Assembly (NCBI RefSeq): GCF_910592395.1
Contig: NC_088319.1
Location: forward strand, 1,738,001-1,802,000
Source of the DNA: Lineus longissimus
Lineage: Eukaryota > Nemertea > Pilidiophora > Heteronemertea > Lineidae
DNA length: 64,000 nucleotides
Reading direction: 5' to 3'
Shown: positions 26,401 to 36,470 of the stretch, piece after piece
How positions within the stretch are numbered: position 1 is the stretch's first letter
Layout: each line of letters begins with the position of its first letter
Program-made: the position numbers and the translations under genes
The notes under the pieces: generated by a model
Told to the model about the DNA's origin: nothing
What the model saw: the letters and a program-made list of their open reading frames with translations, nothing else
Databases searched by the model: none

Positions 26401-26959
26401 TAACATTAAAATGCATGTTCTTACCAAGTCCTCTGGTCACTTCTAAACAGGGTGGTATACGCTGCACGAAAATCGAACGCGCACGATTCCCACTATACTA
26501 TACTATACGCAGGTATACGACCTTTTCGAATAGTGCCCTCTGATGTGACCCGGTATTGTGAAATTTCCTTGTTCGATTTCAGGTACCCGCGTGCCCTGGC
26601 AAAACGTGCACCGAATACCCGAATAGTATAGTTCTATGTGAACCCAGCCTTAAGAAGAATCATAACAATAAGTACCTGAATGATATTCCTAGAAGAATTT
26701 TTATCATCCATCCCAACAAACATCCCAAAAAATGTCCCTAGACCATAATTTGAATGCGTCTGTTCCAAGGAGGAGTGAAAATTCCATGTTTTCACGTCGA
26801 AGTTTTCGTCGTTGACTGCCCAGCCCCCGACCTTCTTGATGATGTCGATGAGAGGTTCGGCACCCAGCTTTTCTTTCACACCTCCTTCGTCCATACATGA
26901 TTGGTAATACAGCTTGGCCTTTCTCTCCGCGGAGCTCGTTGAGGCATTGAGGGGTGTCT
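11365..26959 (-). CDS. M13 metallopeptidase (neprilysin/ECE-like), partial multi-exon gene
   Basis: Eleven exons, each with AG acceptor and GT donor and with matching phases, assemble into an M13 ectodomain. They run from the N-terminal lobe (26676-26959) through HELSH (16868-17046) and GENIAD (14882-14947) to the segment ending LGFAQ (11365-11460). The family consists of type II membrane zinc endopeptidases that cleave peptides outside the cell. Both zinc ligands of HExxH, its catalytic Glu and the GENIAD Glu are present, so this part looks active. The 5' exons (cytoplasmic tail, membrane segment, first Cys-rich part) and the terminal exon(s) with the C-terminal CxxW were not found in the window. 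The introns hold MITEs, LINE tails and four unusual minisatellites. Confidence 0.85.
11971..12105. repeat. 21-22-bp minisatellite
   Basis: About six copies of 'ggcttgacctaggttgtat' head to tail, within the M13 intron. 12,106-13,097 holds a short homopolymer G run near 12,684 and nothing else I can name. Confidence 0.9.
13098..13181. repeat. Dispersed repeat with inverted copy at 27314-27421
   Basis: 'ggtaatttggtattaccacg' and 'gtgtatagtccattcataaa' recur as the reverse complement at 27,314-27,421. It is probably a terminal piece of a transposon family. Confidence 0.65.
13182..13368. mobile_element. TA-target MITE (family B)
   Basis: The ends are 'agtagaacctctctattaag' and its near complement. 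Internal sub-repeats of 'gtccttaatagagag' allow extensive self-pairing. Other copies lie at 16059-16197, 27835-28012 and 63800-63956. Confidence 0.7.
13852..14865. repeat. Compound minisatellite: 108-bp units, then twelve 63-bp units
   Basis: A 108-bp unit ('gggatctttgccagacaggc') repeats at 13852, 13960 and 14068. A 63-bp unit ('accagggtcctaatgaccgc') then repeats twelve times to ~14,865. Both periods are multiples of three without stops, so two overlapping plus-strand frames stay open for ~360 codons. The array lies in an M13 intron on the opposite strand, starting 17 nt past a donor, so I do not call it a gene. Confidence 0.9.
14882..14947 (-). CDS. M13 peptidase exon 11, GENIAD third zinc ligand
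   Basis: A 22-codon exon with acceptor 'cttcgcttcag' and donor GTAAGT, encoding [20 protein letters not shown]. The Glu of GENIAD is the third zinc ligand in M13 enzymes. The exon is short and lies opposite a long open frame on the other strand made of minisatellite. Confidence 0.9.
15180..15890. other. Intron sequence without recognisable features
   Basis: Intron between M13 exons 10 and 11. Several short ORFs occur on both strands, but none shows a known domain, supported splice sites or conservation I can argue for. Confidence 0.5.
15900..16024 (-). CDS. M13 peptidase exon 10
   Basis: The acceptor is 'cgtctgttccag' and the donor GTAAGT. It encodes [14 protein letters not shown] and [16 protein letters not shown], as expected just after the HExxH exon. 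Confidence 0.9.
16059..16197. mobile_element. TA-target MITE (family B), truncated
   Basis: It begins 'cagtaggacctctctattaa' and is cut off at 'gtgtccttaatagaagcctc', missing the right terminus. Confidence 0.7.
16380..16867 (-). repeat. ~118-bp tandem copies of the HExxH exon end plus donor
   Basis: Four units lie immediately downstream (minus direction) of exon 9. Each unit repeats up to ~60 nt of the exon (LNFGG...[11 protein letters not shown]), the donor ATCAAG|GTTAGT and part of the intron. The units end in a pyrimidine tract and 'CTCTACAG', a usable acceptor. Three units keep a HExxH coding motif; one reads GLELSH. Confidence 0.85.
16868..17046 (-). CDS. M13 peptidase exon 9, HExxH zinc site
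   Basis: The acceptor is 'cttctctctaag' and the donor GTTAGT. It encodes [32 protein letters not shown] and [14 protein letters not shown]. The two His of HELSH bind zinc and the Glu is catalytic in this family. The last ~60 nt of the exon plus the donor are copied four more times downstream. Confidence 0.95.
17358..17539 (-). CDS. M13 peptidase exon 8
   Basis: The acceptor is 'ctttccgcag' and the donor GTGAGT. It encodes [17 protein letters not shown], then a Tyr/Asn-rich helix ending RLRKKPDKK. It leaves in phase 2. Confidence 0.9.
17870..18223 (-). mobile_element. LINE fragment (C-terminal region)
   Basis: A 117-codon frame with [16 protein letters not shown] and [17 protein letters not shown], ending KWGLLIDAL. 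This resembles the region after the reverse transcriptase in L1/Tx1-type non-LTR elements. It lies in an M13 intron and has no neighbouring RT domain, so it is a 5'-truncated relic. Confidence 0.5.
18480..18806 (-). mobile_element. LINE fragment (RT 3' end)
   Basis: The frame contains [19 protein letters not shown] and [10 protein letters not shown], the typical end of CR1/Jockey-type ORF2. It is broken by frame changes and begins right at the donor of M13 exon 7. Confidence 0.75.
18807..18905 (-). CDS. M13 peptidase exon 7
   Basis: 33 codons in phase 0. It opens [16 protein letters not shown] and contains [15 protein letters not shown], matching the M13 'WMDxxT' region. The donor GTGGGA is weaker than the others and abuts a LINE fragment. 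Confidence 0.8.
19090..20422 (-). repeat. 74-bp minisatellite seeded on the exon 6 donor (~18 units)
   Basis: Each 74-bp unit contains, in the gene's sense, GACAGCAAAACGACG|GTAAAA. These are the last 15 nt and donor of M13 exon 6, followed by ~57 nt of intron. A series of overlapping ORFs here is an artefact of the repeat. Confidence 0.95.
20423..20541 (-). CDS. M13 peptidase exon 6
   Basis: The acceptor is 'tcctcggcag' and the donor GTAAAT. It encodes the Cys-containing [11 protein letters not shown] and the [13 protein letters not shown] signature. Its last 15 nt and donor are repeated about 18 times in the following intron. Confidence 0.85.
20698..20916 (-). mobile_element. TTAA-flanked MITE (family A)
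   Basis: Reverse-orientation copy of the element at 4784-4980, with 'ttaaagggacaatatagcca' at the left end and 'cctatagtccccctttaa' at the right. Confidence 0.75.
21147..21250 (-). CDS. M13 peptidase exon 5
   Basis: The acceptor is 'cttcgttctag' and the donor GTAAAC. It encodes [20 protein letters not shown] and a following acidic helix, as in the M13 core. Phase 2 in, phase 1 out. Confidence 0.8.
21533..21837. mobile_element. TTAA-flanked MITE (family C)
   Basis: Terminal inverted repeat 'ttaaagggacaacttgga' / 'ccgagttgtccctttaa'. The body has no coding potential. A fragment of the same family lies at ~35,810-35,866. Confidence 0.75.
21882..22030 (-). CDS. M13 peptidase exon 4
   Basis: The acceptor is 'ttgttttcag' and the donor GTGAGT. 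It begins [15 protein letters not shown], which fits directly after IAPA, and ends in phase 2 after DAGK. Confidence 0.85.
22165..22994 (-). repeat. ~82-bp minisatellite seeded on the exon 3 donor (~10 units)
   Basis: In the gene's sense each unit carries ATATCCCCTGTG|GTAAGGTCATC, matching the end of M13 exon 3 (ATAGCCCCTGCG) and its donor, then intron sequence. Units recur near 22194, 22276, 22359, 22438 and onward to 22930. Confidence 0.9.
22995..23081 (-). CDS. M13 peptidase exon 3
   Basis: 29 codons in phase 0, acceptor 'tcgtttcag', donor GTAAGG. It encodes [19 protein letters not shown] and ends LQKIAPA. A tandem array starts at its donor. Confidence 0.85.
23262..23450 (-). CDS. M13 peptidase exon 2
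   Basis: 63 codons in phase 0, acceptor 'gttcttgcag', donor GTGAGT. It opens [14 protein letters not shown], the canonical continuation of NIIQ in M13 proteins, and ends FEARIAE. Confidence 0.9.
23490..23895 (+). mobile_element. LINE 3' fragment
   Basis: The plus-strand translation gives [40 protein letters not shown] and, after a stop, [19 protein letters not shown]. This is the 3' end of a CR1/L2-type RT ORF. It ends in an (ATT)n tail near 23,880-23,899 and is inserted in another repeat whose halves flank it. Confidence 0.8.
24000..25440. other. Intron sequence, AT-rich, no gene seen
   Basis: Repeated 'ttcaattacaaat...aacgaacggcgt' blocks near 24,230 and 24,360 suggest decayed inverted-repeat elements. 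No exon or ORF can be supported. Confidence 0.4.
25448..25801. mobile_element. Inverted-repeat element (~350 bp)
   Basis: 'accctaaactaagagccaag' at the left is mirrored by 'cttggctcttagtttagggt' at the right, ~26-bp arms. No ORF with a recognised transposase. Confidence 0.75.
26012..26649. mobile_element. PIF/Harbinger-type MITE with TTA target duplication
   Basis: The arms GGCTGGGTTCACATAGAACT and its complement bound 638 bp. TTA flanks both sides (26009-26011 and 26650-26652). The interior is rich in 'tattcggtatacgc' sub-repeats. It lies 27 bp from the donor of M13 exon 1. Confidence 0.8.
26676..26959 (-). CDS. M13 peptidase exon 1 (of those seen)
   Basis: The acceptor 'ttgtgtttcag' precedes 26959 and the donor GTACTT follows 26676. 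It enters in phase 2 and ends in phase 0 after NIIQ. It encodes the N-terminal M13 lobe, including '[11 protein letters not shown]' and '[19 protein letters not shown]'. Confidence 0.85.
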
Positions 26960-27054
26960 CTGAAACACAAAGGTAAGGAATATATCAGTGGTACTAAAAC
27001 CTAATTGGATAAACCAGTTTCAATTCAACAGAAATTAGCACCAGCAATCACGAC

Positions 27055-27291
27055 TTAAAGGTATACACCGCTCGATAAAAATTTGAAATTTGTAATCTAA
27101 TTTGAAAATTTCTCATTTCGTGACTACACATTGAATATAACATTCAACTTACGGTTATGTAGACAAATATGCAAATACTATTTACCTAGTTTTAGCAAAG
27201 TTGTACGCAAGATGCCCCAAAGCATTGCGTATATATATATATATTTCTGTTTTTTCTGACCACGATTAAATACATCGGCGTACCCCTTTAA
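27055..27291. mobile_element. TTAA-flanked MITE (family D)
   Basis: The ends are 'ttaaaggtatacaccg' and 'cggcgtaccccttta'+A, with TTAA at both boundaries. It contains a short (TA)n run. Confidence 0.65.
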
Positions 27292-27834
27292 GTAGTTCAC
27301 GCTCCAGAGCACTAAACAACGAAGACAACAGATTTATGAATGGACTATACACAATCCCACCCACCAAGACCAGAACGTGGTAATACCGAATTACCGGTCT
27401 TACAACGACTCCGAGTTACCATGGTAACGCACGCTGAAGGCAGCAAAATACTTTTCGCCAAATCAGGTCTGCAATCAAACAGATGTCTAGTTACATAAAT
27501 ATCATTCATTTTTAAGACCTCGTTATCCTGGAACATCAGGAGGAATCTAATCCTGTTGTTATTTCTAAAATTGATTGCGATTTTGAATGCGATTTTTCTC
27601 TAATTATTTGAACGATGTCGTAGATTACACAAGTGATGATTTTGTGTTCGTAGTCCTGCTTGTCAGCTGAAATAAAGGAGTTATCTAACGGTACTGGTTG
27701 CGGTAAAATGAAGTAGAGTTTGCGGTATGAAGACTAACGCTAATTCATTTCAAATCCCAACATGCTTTGATCGTTGTATTCCTATTTAAGTGCTACATCA
27801 ACATCTGATGCAATAGTGAAAATGGATGGAGCTG

Positions 27835-28012
27835 CAGTGGAACCTCTCTGTGAAGGACACCCTCGGGACTGACAAGTGCTGTCCTTGTTAGAGAGGTGTC
27901 CTGATTAGAGAGGTCAAAATGAATGTAAATGAACTATTTGGGACCGAAACTAGTGTCCTTAATAGAGAGGGTGTCCTTAGTAGAGAGGTGTCTGCTAAGG
28001 GAGGTTCTACTG
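27835..28012. mobile_element. TA-target MITE (family B)
   Basis: From 'cagtggaacctctctgtgaa' to 'gggaggttctactg'. A near full-length copy with internal 'gtccttaatagagag' repeats. Confidence 0.75.
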
Positions 28013-28362
28013 TAATTGCATTTGGTTTTCTGTATTGTATAAAGTGTTAGGTACACTTTTGAAATCGTCTTACAGCAGAAAATGGCAAAAAAACCTGGAG
28101 TTATGGCCTTTAATTCCGGAATGAGTTGGGCAGTCAAGGGGGATGGGAATTTGCAGCGGTTTCAGAATGTATTTGGCACTAAAAGAGTTAAAAAGCTGCA
28201 TCCTTTGACCATTGAGCAAAGGCTCGAAACATTAACTAAGCTAAATGCCTTCCCCGCTAACATACCTATCTCAGCTAATGAAATAAACTAATATATCCAG
28301 AAGTATTAAGGTAGCAGGAAGGGTTGGGCGTTTGTGGTTTCTGAGTCTGAGGGGGTTGGTGT

Positions 28363-28426
28363 CTGTTGACTGTGCTTTAAGAGAGACTAGGCATGGCGCC
28401 AGTCTCTCTTAAAGCACTGTCAACAG
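28363..28426. repeat. Long hairpin
   Basis: 'ctgttgactgtgctttaaga' pairs with its complement across a ~12-nt spacer, with arms of ~26 bp and one mismatch. The equivalent in copy B (31531-31594) pairs perfectly. Confidence 0.85.
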
Positions 28427-31074
28427 GCATTTGGTCTCAGTATTTGGGTTTTGATTGCCATGACTGTACCCCTGTAAAAGTCAGTGGAGGAGAAGTTTGG
28501 AATGATGAAAGCATTGAAGAAAAAGAAATGTTATTATTGAGGAAAGCAAAATTTATTATGAGACTAGAAGGCAGTGTCCTGACTTGATTATTTTGAAAAT
28601 GGCGGTCTGAACACATTAAAAGGTGGAACATGGCATTTTATCGACTTTGAAGTGTTCCGCAGTTAAAGGGAGACTATAGGCAGCAGCTAGGTAGGCAAGA
28701 TAAAGTCATACAAATTTGCCAATAGGGGTCAGTCATATCTCTAGGCATGGCGCCAGTCTCTCTTAAAGCACAGTCAACAGGCATTTGGTCTTAGTATTTG
28801 GGTAAGTACAGAATCAAGGCAGCTCAGAGAGCAATGATTGAACGATGCTGTGGACAAGTCCAAGGATACTGCATCAGTCACGACCAACTTCTCATCAGAA
28901 AGCGTCACCACCAGCATATTCAATGTTAAGTTCCAACCTGTACCAGTCCAATGCACGCCTGTCATGGTCAGCAGTGGTCAGCTTAGCGCGATATGGAACA
29001 TTCTTCCGAAACTCAAGCGAGGGAAGTCTGCTCATTAGCCTATCTCGCGCACTGCTCCTTCTTGTCAAACATCGTAGTGAAATCGTGGTACAGTGGGGCG
29101 TCCTCGAGGATTGCAGCTGGTCGGACAGACGTGAGGTGGAATGTGGGCGGCTGCACTTCTTCGTTGATGTGCGATGGCAGATAGCACAGTTGTTGCGTTG
29201 CATGACAGCTGAAAGTGAATGTGATATCATAGAACTGAGGCGTTTGCAATGAGACTATAGGCGAAGTAGAAGCAAGGAGTGAAATGGGCCATCTTCCAGT
29301 GACTAATATACAGAGTAAGGGCACTGGGTGTTGTTAGATTCAGCATTGAATGTATTCCTCGTACAAGCGTGAATAGTGTGGACATACAGTGAGAGGTGAG
29401 AGACCCCTATTGACTACTTCTTGTAACTTTATCTTGGATATTATATTAGTATTGAACTTCTAGCCATGGAATATGAAGAAATTGAAGTTGTACTTGTAGG
29501 CATGGAATATGAAAAATTATTCAACGGTGAAAGACATTATTCCATGAGGCTTTGCCGTGATCGCAAAGGACGCGACGTGATTGGTTCACATGCTAATGAG
29601 GTATGATAATGATAATTACCTCTATAATGCTACTTGGATAGCGACTGTGTCGTTGACTGCAACAGTGGTCAATGTCAATGTGTGCCTGTAATGTCAATGA
29701 AGTATGATGAGGTGATGACGATAGTGCAATTATTAAATATTGGCAAGAGATCATACTGCAACATAGGTCTTGTTTTTGACAGATGACTGTGCGACATTCC
29801 CATTGGGTCTTGTTAGAGTCAGCGCTGCATGTATTCCTTACAAGCTTGAATAGTTGTGACCGACTTTGAAGGGTGAGAGACCCCTATCGGCTACTTCGTC
29901 TAACTTTATCTTGCCTACCTAGCTGCTAGCAATAGTGCCCCTTTATCAAGACTGAAACCCACTGTGCGGGGCTAAGAAATTACCTTTATAATCCTAGTTG
30001 GATAACCACTGTGTAGATGATTTGAAGAGTGCTCTGTGGATGTGTGCCTGTAATGTCAATGAAAGTATGATGAGGTGATGACGATAGTGGAATGACGAAA
30101 TATTGGAAAGAGATCTATTCCTAGAAGAACATATGTCCTGTTTTGACTAGGTGGCGCATTTTAGAATCAGCAGGGAGCACTGTGTGTAACATGGTGGAGG
30201 CACCGGAGATAAATAACTGTGTCGAAAGTATTGTTATAGGGCCTTCCCTAGGCCCATGGGGTTAAATTTACAATCCACGATTGAAAAGACGTAGTTTGAT
30301 CGCATTCAACTATAAATCCATTGAACAGTTGTGTTCCTTTAGTCAACCGATGACCTTTTGTTGGGCCATGATCGGGGATTGTAAACTGTAAATGTATTAT
30401 GGACTGGGAGACGGGGGAAACACAAGTGAAACTGAAATAGACCAAAACAAGTGATTTTGGGGCTTTGGTTTAGACGCATGCCCCACATGCGCTATGCGGG
30501 ATTATACGGTTCATGTGAACTTGTTGACATCCACATGATCTAGTGCTGTTATTGGTCATGGTACATGGTAGGCCTAATCTGCAGTAATCATCATGGCTTT
30601 ATGTTTCAGGAAAAGCTCGGAGTAAAATGAACTGCCGATGAATAATGATGTTGTTCATGTTTAGGCCTACCATGTTTACTAGTACATAGCCATAGGGTAT
30701 GCACTGGCCAGTGCACTTTCTGCACGTCGTCATGGTCATGTACGTGATACCTTGCATATTTTGTTTTTTGAATGCGCATGCTTTTTGGGCAAAATCACTT
30801 GTACCAACACTAATGAATAATGTCTTCTTATCCCTATGACTCCATACACAGTGAGGGTATTGTCCCATTCCCATCAAATGGTAACTTATTGTACCGTATT
30901 AGGGTGGAATTTGGGGAGCAGATACCTACCGTTGCACGCCTGTCATAATCAGCAGTGATGAGCTTAGCGCGATATGGAACATTCTTCAGAAACTCAAGCG
31001 AGGGAAGTCTGCTCATTAGCATATCTCGCGCACTGCTCCTTCTTGTCAAACATCGTAGTGAAATCGTAATGGAA

Positions 31075-31099
31075 AACGTCTGGCTTTGCGCCAGACGTT
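31075..31099. repeat. Perfect short hairpin
   Basis: AACGTCTGGC and GCCAGACGTT separated by 5 nt. It recurs at 34218-34242 in copy B. Confidence 0.8.
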
Positions 31100-31464
31100 G
31101 AGACTAATAAGTGAAGAACTAATAGGTAAAGAAATTCTACTTGCGCGAGACTGCTCTGATAAAATTATCATTGCAGAGACTACGGTGACGTACACATATA
31201 TTTTTTACAATCAAAAATGCCCTCAAAAGACGACATGGAATGATTATTTTATTGATATTTCCAAATATATACCTTCCAATTATCACTTTATACAAATAGA
31301 TCGGCGTTAGGTCGCATGCTTTTCTTTCCTGGTGACACTATAAAGCAAAATAGTTGCAACCCCGTAAATGCGCTATAAGTCCAATAATAAGTGACGGTGA
31401 CCCGTTATAAATGTTTCGCCAGCTTCGCTTTTTTGCCGCTACGCGGCGCGTTGGGCCCTTGCGT

Positions 31465-34400
31465 CCAGAAGTATTAAGGTAGCAGGAAAGGTTGGGCGTT
31501 TGTGGTTTCTGAGTCTGAGGGGGTTGGTGTCTGTTGACTGTGCTTTAAGAGAGACTAGGCATGCCGCCAGTCTCTCTTAAAGCACAGTCAACAGGCATTT
31601 GGTCTCAGTATTTGGGTTTTGATTGCCATGACTACCCCTGTAAAAGTCAGAGGAGGAGAAGTTTGGAATGATGAAAGCATTGAAGAAGAAGAAATGTTAT
31701 TATTGAGGAAAGCAAAATTTATTATGAGACGAGAAGGCAGTGTCCTGACTTGATTATTTTGAAAATGGCAGTCTGAACACATTAAAAGGTGGAACATGGC
31801 ATTTTATCGACTTTGAAGTGTTCCGCAGTTAAAGGGAGACTATAGGCAGCAGCTAGGTAGGCAAGATAAAGTCATACAAATTTGCCAAAAGGGGTCAGTC
31901 ATATCTCCAGGCATGGCGCCAGTCTGTCTTAAAGCACAGTCAAGAGGCATTTGGTCTTAGTATTTGGGTAAGTACAGAATCAAGGCAGCTCAGAGAGCAA
32001 TGATTGAACGATGCTGTGGACAAGTCCAAGGATACTGCATCAGTCACGACCAACTTCTCATCAGAAAGCGTCACCACCAGCATATTCAATGTTCAGTTCC
32101 AACCTGTACCAGTCCAATGCACGCCTGTCATGGTCAGCAGTGGTCAGCTTAGCGCGATATGGAACATTCTTCCGAAACTCAAGCGAGGGAAGTCTGCTCA
32201 TTAGCCTATCTCGCGCACTGCTCCTTCTTGTCAAACATCGTAGTGAAATCGTGGTACAGTGGGGCGTCCTCGAGGATTGCAGCTGGTCGGACAGACGTGA
32301 GGTGGAATGTGGGCGGCTGCACTTCTTCGTTGATGTGCGATGGCAGATAGCACAGTTGTTGCGTTGCATGACAGCTGAAAGTGAATGTGATATCATAGAA
32401 CTGAGGCGTTTGCAATGAGACTATAGGTGAAGTAGAAGCAAGGAGTGAAATGGGCCATCTTCCAGTGACTAATATACAGAGTAAGGGCACTGGGTGTTGT
32501 TAGATTCAGCATTGAATGTATTCCTCGTACAAGCGTGAATAGTGTGGACATACAGTGAGAGGTGAGAGACCCCTATTGACTACTTCTTGTAACTTTATCT
32601 TGGATATTATATTAGTATTGAACTTCTAGCCATGGAATATGAAGAAATTGAAGTTGTAGGCATGGAATATGAAAAATTATTCAACGGTGAAAGACATTAT
32701 TCCATGAGGCTTTGCCGTGATCGCAAAGGACGCGACGCGATTGGTTCACATGCTAATGAGGTATGATAATGATAATTACCTCTATAATGCTACTTGGATA
32801 GCGACTGTGTTGTTGATTGCAACAGTGGTCTATGTCAATGTGTGCCTGTAATGTCAATGAAGTATGATGAGGTGATGACGATAGTGCAATTATTAAATAT
32901 TGGCAAGAGATCATACTACAACATAGGTCTTGTTTTTGACAGATGACTGTGCGACATTCCCATTGGGTCTTGTTAGAGTCAGCGCTGCATGTATTCCTTG
33001 TACAAGCTTGAATAGTTGTGACGACTTTGAGGGGTGAGAGACCCCTATCGGCTACTTCGGCTAAATTTATCTTGCCTACCTAGCTGCTAGCAATAGTGCC
33101 CCTTTATCAAGACTGAAACCCACTGTGCGGGGCTAAGAAATTACCTTTATAATCCTAGTTGGATAACCACTAGATGATTTGAAGAGTGCTCTGTGGATGT
33201 GTGCCTGTAATGTCAATGAAAGTATGATGAGGTGATGACGATAGTGGAATGACGAAATACTGGAAAGAGATCTATTCCTAGAAGAACATATGTCCTGTTT
33301 TGACTAGGTGGCGCATTTTAGAATCAGCAGTGAGCACTGTGTGTAACATGGTGGAGGCAGCGGAGATAATAACTGTGTCGAAAGTATTGTTATAGGGCCT
33401 TCCCTAGGCCCATGGGGTTAAATTTACAATCCACGATTGAAAAGACGTAGTTTGATCGCATTCAACTATAAATCCATTGAACAGTTGTGTTCCTTTAGTC
33501 AACCGATGACCTTTTGTTGGGCCATGATCGGGGATTGTAAACTGTAAATGTATTATGGACTGGGAGACGGGGGAAACACAAGTGAAATAGACCAAAACAA
33601 GTGATTTTGGGGCTTTGGTTTAGACGCATGCCCCACATGCGCCATGCGGGATTATACGGTTCATGTGAACTTGTTGACATCTACATGATCTAGTGCTGTT
33701 ATTGGTCATGGTACATGGTAGGCCTAATCATCATGGCTATATGTTTCAGGAAAAGCTCGGAGTAAAATGAACTGCCGATGAATAATGATGTTGTTCATGT
33801 TTACCATGTTTACCATGTTTACTAGTACATAGCCATAGGGTATGCACTGGCCAGTGCACTTTCTGCACGTCGTCATGGTCATGTACGTGATACCTTGCAT
33901 ATTTTGTTTTTTGAATGCGCATGCTTTTTGGGCAAAATCACTTGTACCAACACTAATGAATAATGTCTTCTTATCCCTATGACTCCATACACAGTGAGGG
34001 TATTGTCCCATTCCCATCAAATGGTAACTTATTGTACCGTATTAGGGTGGAAGTTGGGGAGCAGATACCTACCGTTGCACGCCTGTCATAATCAGCAGTG
34101 ATGAGCTTAGCGCGATATGGAACATTCTTCAGAAACTCAAGCGAGGGAAGTCTGCTCATTAGCATATCTCGCGCACTGCTCCTTCTTGTCAAACATCGTA
34201 GTGAAATCGTAATGGAAAACGTCTGGCTTTGCGCCAGACGTTGAGACTAATAAGTGAAGAACTAATAGGTAAAGAACTTCTACTTGCGCGAGACTGCTCT
34301 GATAAAATTATCATTGCAGAGACTACGGTGACGTACACATATATTTTTTACAATCAAAAATGCCCTCAAAAGACGACATGGAATGATTATTTTATTGATA

Positions 34401-34607
34401 TTTCCTACTATATACCTTCCAATTATCACTTTATACAAATAGATCGGCGTTAGGTCGCATGCTTTTCTTTCCTGGTGACACTATAAAGCAAAATAGTTGC
34501 AACCCCGTAAATGCGCTATAAGTCCAATAATAAGTGACGGTGACCCGTTATAAATGTTTCGCCAGCTTCGCTTTTTTGCCGCTACGCGGCGCGTTGGGCC
34601 CTTGCGT
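31465..34607. repeat. Large tandem duplication, copy B (3143 bp)
   Basis: Second head-to-tail copy. It differs from copy A by scattered substitutions and short indels. The junction is clean: copy A's last 'gcgt' is followed by copy B's first 'ccag', and copy B's 'gcgt' by unrelated sequence. Confidence 0.95.
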
Positions 34608-35869
34608 CTAGGTCCGAGTTGTAAATTCATTAAAAATTTCTGAGCCTCTTCGATGCTTTTGCTACATTTTAGATCTCAAAACTTGCCCGTACTGATTGTA
34701 AACAAAGCCACGTGGCATTCAGCGCTGTTGTAGCTTTTGTCATCACTCCCTCATGTCCCTTTGGTACCGTATTAATTACATTACCTTTTTGTATTTTCTT
34801 CCTAATAAACGCATGAAATGTCACATACTCTACATGGTAAAATATCAAAGTGTTGCTAAATTGTTTTTTTGTGTTTGAATTGGTTGTTTTGCAAAGTTAA
34901 TTGTTGCAAAGTTAAGTAGCGGCAATGAATGGAAGAGCCATCGTTCACGTGACCAGGATCTTTGCGCGATAATTTTTTTAGTATTCATGAGCGAACACGA
35001 ACGTAGTGCCCAGTTAAATCAATTATACCGGGGTATATAGAATTTTCTTTGTAATATCATTGATTGTAAATATTCTGAACTAATGTATGATGCTTCTCAG
35101 CTATGAAACTGTCTGTAATTTTGATGATACCGTAATAAAAACTAAAAGAAATTATCGTTTCTGGAAAAATCCTATACACCTTTCCAGAAATGGGGCGTTG
35201 AGTGTCCGAAATAGTGATGTCATAAGGGGAAACTTGGCCTTATGGTGGAGGGACAAAGGAGATAGTCATGGTTGACCAACACACTTGAATGCCTTTAATG
35301 ACGGACAAGGGGGAAAGACGTTGCGGAACAGTTTTTGGAACATAATAAATACAGCCAAATCTACTCCCCATTATGAATTGGGAAGAAAATTTACAATCCC
35401 CGACCGGAAGTGTCGCCAAACAGACATTGTCTGTCCTAGAAGAGGAGGGCAAAAAGATACCTTGAATTTCCTTGCAATGGTTGTGGACCTGATCTAGGCC
35501 TAAACTTCAAGGAAGCCTAATTTCCAAAAAGCATGTGGAAAGCCAAATAAAAGCATGTGCAAACCCTTCTTGCATGTCAATTGAGATCGCAAACTTTCAT
35601 TACAGGAATGAGAATGTTCAGGTTTTTCCCCGATTCCAGGTTAACTCACTACAGTTACGTGGCAAAACATTTGCCGCATTTCTGCAAAACCCTCTATTTC
35701 TCCTCTCAGTATCTAAACCCCAATATCTGCACCCTGGTGCTGGACTCAAATTTGCTAAAAGCAAATATCCAAACTCTAGTTGCAGTTATGCTTTTCAAAG
35801 AGTCACGGTCCTGCAGGAAGCCATTTTTCTACGAAACATATCTCATGCCTAAGTTGTCCCTTTAAATGA

Positions 35870-36170
35870 TATACTGAACTTCCAGTGGTTTTGCCTCCGC
35901 CCATACCTTCCTTGCGCCCATACTGAACTTCCAGTGGTATTGTCTCCGTTACCTCCACCCATACTGAACTTCCAGAGGTATTGACTCCGCCCATACTGAA
36001 CTTCCAGTGGTATTGACTCTACCCATACTGAACTTCCAGAGGTATTGCCTCCGCCCATACTGAACTTCAAGAAGTATTGCCTCCGCCCATACTGAACTTC
36101 CAGAGGTACTGCCTCCGTTACCTCCATCCATACTGTAATTCCAGTGGTGTTACCATTGTTACCTCTGCCC
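35870..36170. repeat. ~33-bp minisatellite in the left flank of the Polinton
   Basis: About eight units of 'cccatactgaacttccagag' + 'gtattgcctccg', with some units carrying extra 'ttacctc'. Minus-strand ORFs over it are repeat translations. Confidence 0.85.
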
Positions 36171-36464
36171 ATACCATTGAAGAAATACGCGCATTGTCTG
36201 TAAAGCTTAGCAATGTCAATGCATCGAGGGTCAAGATGTATGAACGTGGGCAGAGTCATAGTCTGTCAGGATACCAAGTACGGCCTTGATGGCTACTGAC
36301 AGAAAGATACTGACTGGGATTGACAGGATAAATCAATGGTGCTAGGAGAAGGCGGTAGACAGATCAGTATTTCACAAGCGGCACGCACACTATGAAGTTA
36401 AATTGCCTCGAGGATGCACCATCTCTGTCATGTATTCGTGCCCAAGAATGTGCTAGAGGGGGAT

Positions 36465-36470
36465 GTGAGA
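36465..36470. repeat. Target-site duplication, left (GTGAGA)
   Basis: The six bases immediately outside the element's AGTAGT terminus, identical to 61564-61569. A 6-bp duplication is the Polinton norm. Confidence 0.95.

Larger units (their letters stand above)
28297..31464. repeat. Large tandem duplication, copy A (3168 bp)
   Basis: Starts 'ccagaagtattaaggtagca' and ends 'ttgggcccttgcgt'. It is followed at once by copy B with very high identity. It contains fragments of MITE family A, a long hairpin, and short ORFs on both strands that I cannot assign. Confidence 0.95.

Noticed and set aside
28845-29324. Overlapping ORFs on both strands in the 3.15 kb duplication
   Set aside because: Neither strand shows a recognised domain. 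Frames conflict, and conservation between copies only reflects a recent duplication.
35849-36259. Minus-strand Gly/Ser/Trp repeat ORF
   Set aside because: Translation of a 33-bp minisatellite.
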